NCBI RefSeq assembly: GCF_013116745.1
Contig: NZ_JABFOE010000012.1
Coordinates: 62,001 to 126,000, forward strand
DNA from: Arthrobacter sp. 260
GTDB taxonomy: Bacteria; Actinomycetota; Actinomycetes; Actinomycetales; Micrococcaceae
Length of the DNA: 64,000 nucleotides
Reading direction: 5' to 3'
Positions 62,264-64,000 of this stretch are shown piece by piece (position 1 is the stretch's first letter; every line of letters starts with the position of its first letter). A program made the translations under genes and the position numbers. Under the pieces are notes generated by a model, which had not been told where the DNA came from, made no database searches, and worked only from the letters and a program-made list of their open reading frames with translations.

Positions 62264-62710
62264 TTACTCCACTTCGGTGTATCGGGCATCAAGGTCCTCG
62301 GCCAATTGTGCAACGTCGATTGGATCTGACATGCCACTGCTGGTTGCAACATCTGAGTAGTCAACGACAAACCAGTTGCTACCTTCCGCGAAACGGACGG
62401 TACCTTCGGCCTCGGCCAGGAGGGAGTACGTTCCTTCTTTTGACTCTTCGGAGTCAAAATAGAATATCTCAACTTCCTCCGTGCACTTGATTGAATCTGT
62501 CGATGTTAATCCGTCGTCGTTGTACACCAGCGTGGAATCGGGGGCATCGTCCATGCAATCGACTAACTCACCAACCGCTTGATGGGCGGTTTCCAGAGAT
62601 TCGTAACTAGGCAGGCTGGCCGAGGCGTCGGCAGGTCCACACGCAACGCAAAGCCCCATGGTCACCCCAGCCAGGCCGATAAGGGTGCCCGTCTTTTTTT
62701 TCGACATCAT
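62264..62710 (-). CDS. Lipoprotein, uncharacterised (148 aa)
   Basis: ATG 62710 follows GGGGGA at good spacing. A short basic stretch (MMSKKKTG), hydrophobic core and lipobox GLCVAC mark a lipoprotein with acylated Cys near residue 24. The mature domain (about residues 30-148) is acidic, with two further Cys (LVDCMDD and SIKCTEE) that could form a disulfide. Base composition is less GC-rich than the rest of the window, which suggests recent arrival. No family was recognised. Confidence 0.6.
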   Translation of the reverse strand: MMSKKKTGTLIGLAGVTMGLCVACGPADASASLPSYESLETAHQAVGELVDCMDDAPDSTLVYNDDGLTSTDSIKCTEEVEIFYFDSEESKEGTYSLLAEAEGTVRFAEGSNWFVVDYSDVATSSGMSDPIDVAQLAEDLDARYTEVE

Positions 62711-62893
62711 TGTTGTCCCCCAAAAATAAGTCTTGCCTTGATGATTACACGCGAACATCAGCTTGCATAGACACTTTCGCGAAATCTCGACAAATCCGCC
62801 TTCATACCAGGCTTTCTCTCCGGGAGTAGTCCGTCATCAACTGCCAAAGTCGGTCGGCGGCTCCTTCGTCGCCACCGGCAGAATCCTCTTCTT
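62711..62893. other. Short intergenic stretch before twin leader copy B
   Basis: Contains the promoter region of the lipoprotein gene on the minus strand; no gene seen. Confidence 0.3.
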
Positions 62894-63154
62894 TTTTTGC
62901 TGCTGTCCTTCGGATCATACGTACCTGCTCCACCAGCTCAACGGCTACGCCGCTGCATGACTCGACCCAAGGTGTCCGGCGCTCCAAAGGTCGCTTATTT
63001 CCTCCCACCTTGCCCCGCTCTCTTGCCCTACGGGTTGACCAGGTTCCGACAGGCACAGCTCCGCAAGCTTCGCCAGCAGGCAAAAACAACGGGGGAGATG
63101 CCAACTGCTGGACCACCACCACCGACCCCCACCACTGCGAAAAGGAGCACCACC
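62894..63154 (+). promoter_or_regulatory. Conserved 5' leader, copy B (putative structured RNA)
   Basis: The counterpart of 59217-59486, placed in the same way directly before a start codon. It keeps TTTTTGCTGCTGTCCTTCGG, TACGTACCTGCTCCAC, GTCCGGCGCTCC, GTCGCTTATTTCCTCCC, and a 28-nt block at 63071-63098 identical to 59396-59423. Spacer segments differ in sequence and slightly in length. It ends with GGAGCAC, the likely ribosome binding site. Confidence 0.65.
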
Positions 63155-64000
63155 ATGAACGCTGAAACCAGCACCGCACCGCTGACCATCACCCACACCC
63201 ACGAGGCCGGAACCCTGATCGAGGGAACGACTAAGGGTGACGGAACTGCGCCCATCCTGAAGGTCAACGGCTGGCGCTGGGGCCGCAGCATCGCGGCGTG
63301 GTTCGTGCCCATGTCCCGCGACCGTCAGCCCAAAATGCACATCATCAACCGCACCACGGCGGCACTCACCGAGGCAGGTTTCAGCGTCGAAACCGAAATT
63401 GACCGCACCAGCCGCAGCACCGCCGAAATAGAGGCAGGGAAGATCGCCCGCCAACAAGACCGCACCGACGCCCTGGCCGCGAAAGCCGAGCGCAAGCAGG
63501 ACGCCGAGACAGCAGCCTACGATTCAGCACGGGCAGCGCTGCGCCGACTGCCCGAAGGTGGGGAGCCCATCAAGATAGGCCACCACTCAGAGAACCGGCA
63601 CCGCCGCGCAATTGCCACCGCAGACCGGGCAATGGGCAAATCAGTACAGGCCACCGAGGAAGCCAAAGCAACCGCCGAACGCGCCGCTACAGCAGCCCAA
63701 ACCACTGACCGCCGCTACAGCCCCGCCGCCGTGGCATCACGGATCAAAACCCTAGAAACCGGAATCCGCGCCACAAAACGCAAAATTGACGGCAGCTCCC
63801 ACACGTTCGCCGGGGGATACGTCGAGACAACGGCACCGGCCACCGGAGACTACCGGGCGCACCTTCAAGGAATGCTGGCCGATGAGCTTGACCAGCTCAC
63901 CTACTGGCAGGGCATCAGAGCCAACCAGATAGCCGAAGGCAAGGCCACCAACTACACCCGCGAACAGATCAACAAAGGCGACTACGTCCGCATTGGTGGG
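63155..64000 (+). CDS. DUF3560 domain protein (partial, runs off the right edge)
   Basis: ATG 63155 follows AAAGGAGC. The frame stays open for 282 codons to the window end. LTITHTHEAGTLIEGTTKGDG and KVNGWRWGRSIAAWFVP near the N-terminus and GEPIKIGHHSENRHRRAIATADRAMGKSV near residues 130-160 are the DUF3560 signature. The family occurs on plasmids and phage-like elements and is of unknown function; the GHHSE.RHR motif may bind metal or nucleic acid. The later part has long charged helices (TAAQTTDRRYSPAAVASRIKTLE). It shares its leader with the ParB-domain gene at 59487. Confidence 0.85.
   Translation, partial: MNAETSTAPLTITHTHEAGTLIEGTTKGDGTAPILKVNGWRWGRSIAAWFVPMSRDRQPKMHIINRTTAALTEAGFSVETEIDRTSRSTAEIEAGKIARQQDRTDALAAKAERKQDAETAAYDSARAALRRLPEGGEPIKIGHHSENRHRRAIATADRAMGKSVQATEEAKATAERAATAAQTTDRRYSPAAVASRIKTLETGIRATKRKIDGSSHTFAGGYVETTAPATGDYRAHLQGMLADELDQLTYWQGIRANQIAEGKATNYTREQINKGDYVRIGG

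Overview
The window reads as part of a large conjugative plasmid, or a recently fused or integrated replicon, of a high-GC actinobacterium. A member of the Micrococcaceae (Arthrobacter-like) fits best. The basis is the GC-rich third positions, frequent GTG starts, a SCO6880-type conjugation operon, DUF4913 and DUF3560 proteins, a DUF6668-like P-loop protein and an actinobacterial-type dif-like site. The genus is an inference; no rRNA or tRNA gene was seen.

Region 1 (1-24,530) is accessory. It opens with the 5' end of a secreted coiled-coil protein, a 65-aa membrane protein and a dif-like site that shares an arm with a perfect palindrome. An AbiE-like toxin-antitoxin pair and an IS110 remnant follow. 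Then come a DUF1622 protein and a Ca2+-type P-ATPase on the plus strand. A long minus-strand train runs from about 23.4 to 7.8 kb: SHOCT protein, CopB-like heavy-metal ATPase, phosphoketolase, HAD-GH65 sugar phosphorylase fusion, type II GAPDH, DUF2933-like protein, methyltransferase, EamA transporter, nitrilase, Nudix hydrolase, universal stress protein and zinc alcohol dehydrogenase. Many of these genes overlap by ATGA. The train looks like a stress or low-energy carbon module joined to metal efflux. It is bracketed by two ~420-bp direct repeats that have decayed reciprocally.

Region 2 (24,379-39,590) is the conjugation module. Reading leftwards from 33.4 kb it holds a DUF6668-like protein, a pilin-like protein, a VirB8-position protein, TrbL/VirB6-like protein, SCO6880 protein, VirB4-like ATPase, a membrane protein, a VirD4-like coupling protein and a DUF4913 protein. 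To the right lie a PAP2 protein, a regulator plus membrane protein pair, a lysozyme-like/CHAP wall hydrolase, a lipoprotein, a ParA/MinD-like ATPase and a small DNA-binding protein. No relaxase is visible.

Region 3 (39,590-53,087) is a complete Tn3-family transposon with 38-bp terminal repeats (34 of 38 matching), TnpA and TnpR. Its cargo is a persulfide/sulfane-sulfur locus: CstR-like repressor, DUF302 and DsrE proteins, four rhodanese-type proteins, TauE exporter, thioredoxin and a CstB-like persulfide dioxygenase. A SHOCT protein, a multicopper oxidase and an MFS transporter follow. Three CsoR/CstR-type operators mark its promoters. The transposon lacks a target duplication, and its right end cuts into a second copy of the ParA-like gene.

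Region 4 (53,088-64,000) carries replication and maintenance genes: the truncated ParA, a second small DNA-binding protein, a primase-like Rep, a dense ~0.9-kb array of a TAATRCCCCTATT motif, parA with a ribbon-helix-helix partner, a ParB-domain protein and a DUF3560 protein. The last two share a conserved ~260-nt 5' leader. Between them lie three uncharacterised surface or membrane proteins. The strongest candidates for something undescribed are the twin leaders, the Rep/ParA repeat array, and the dif-like site and direct repeats around the stress module.
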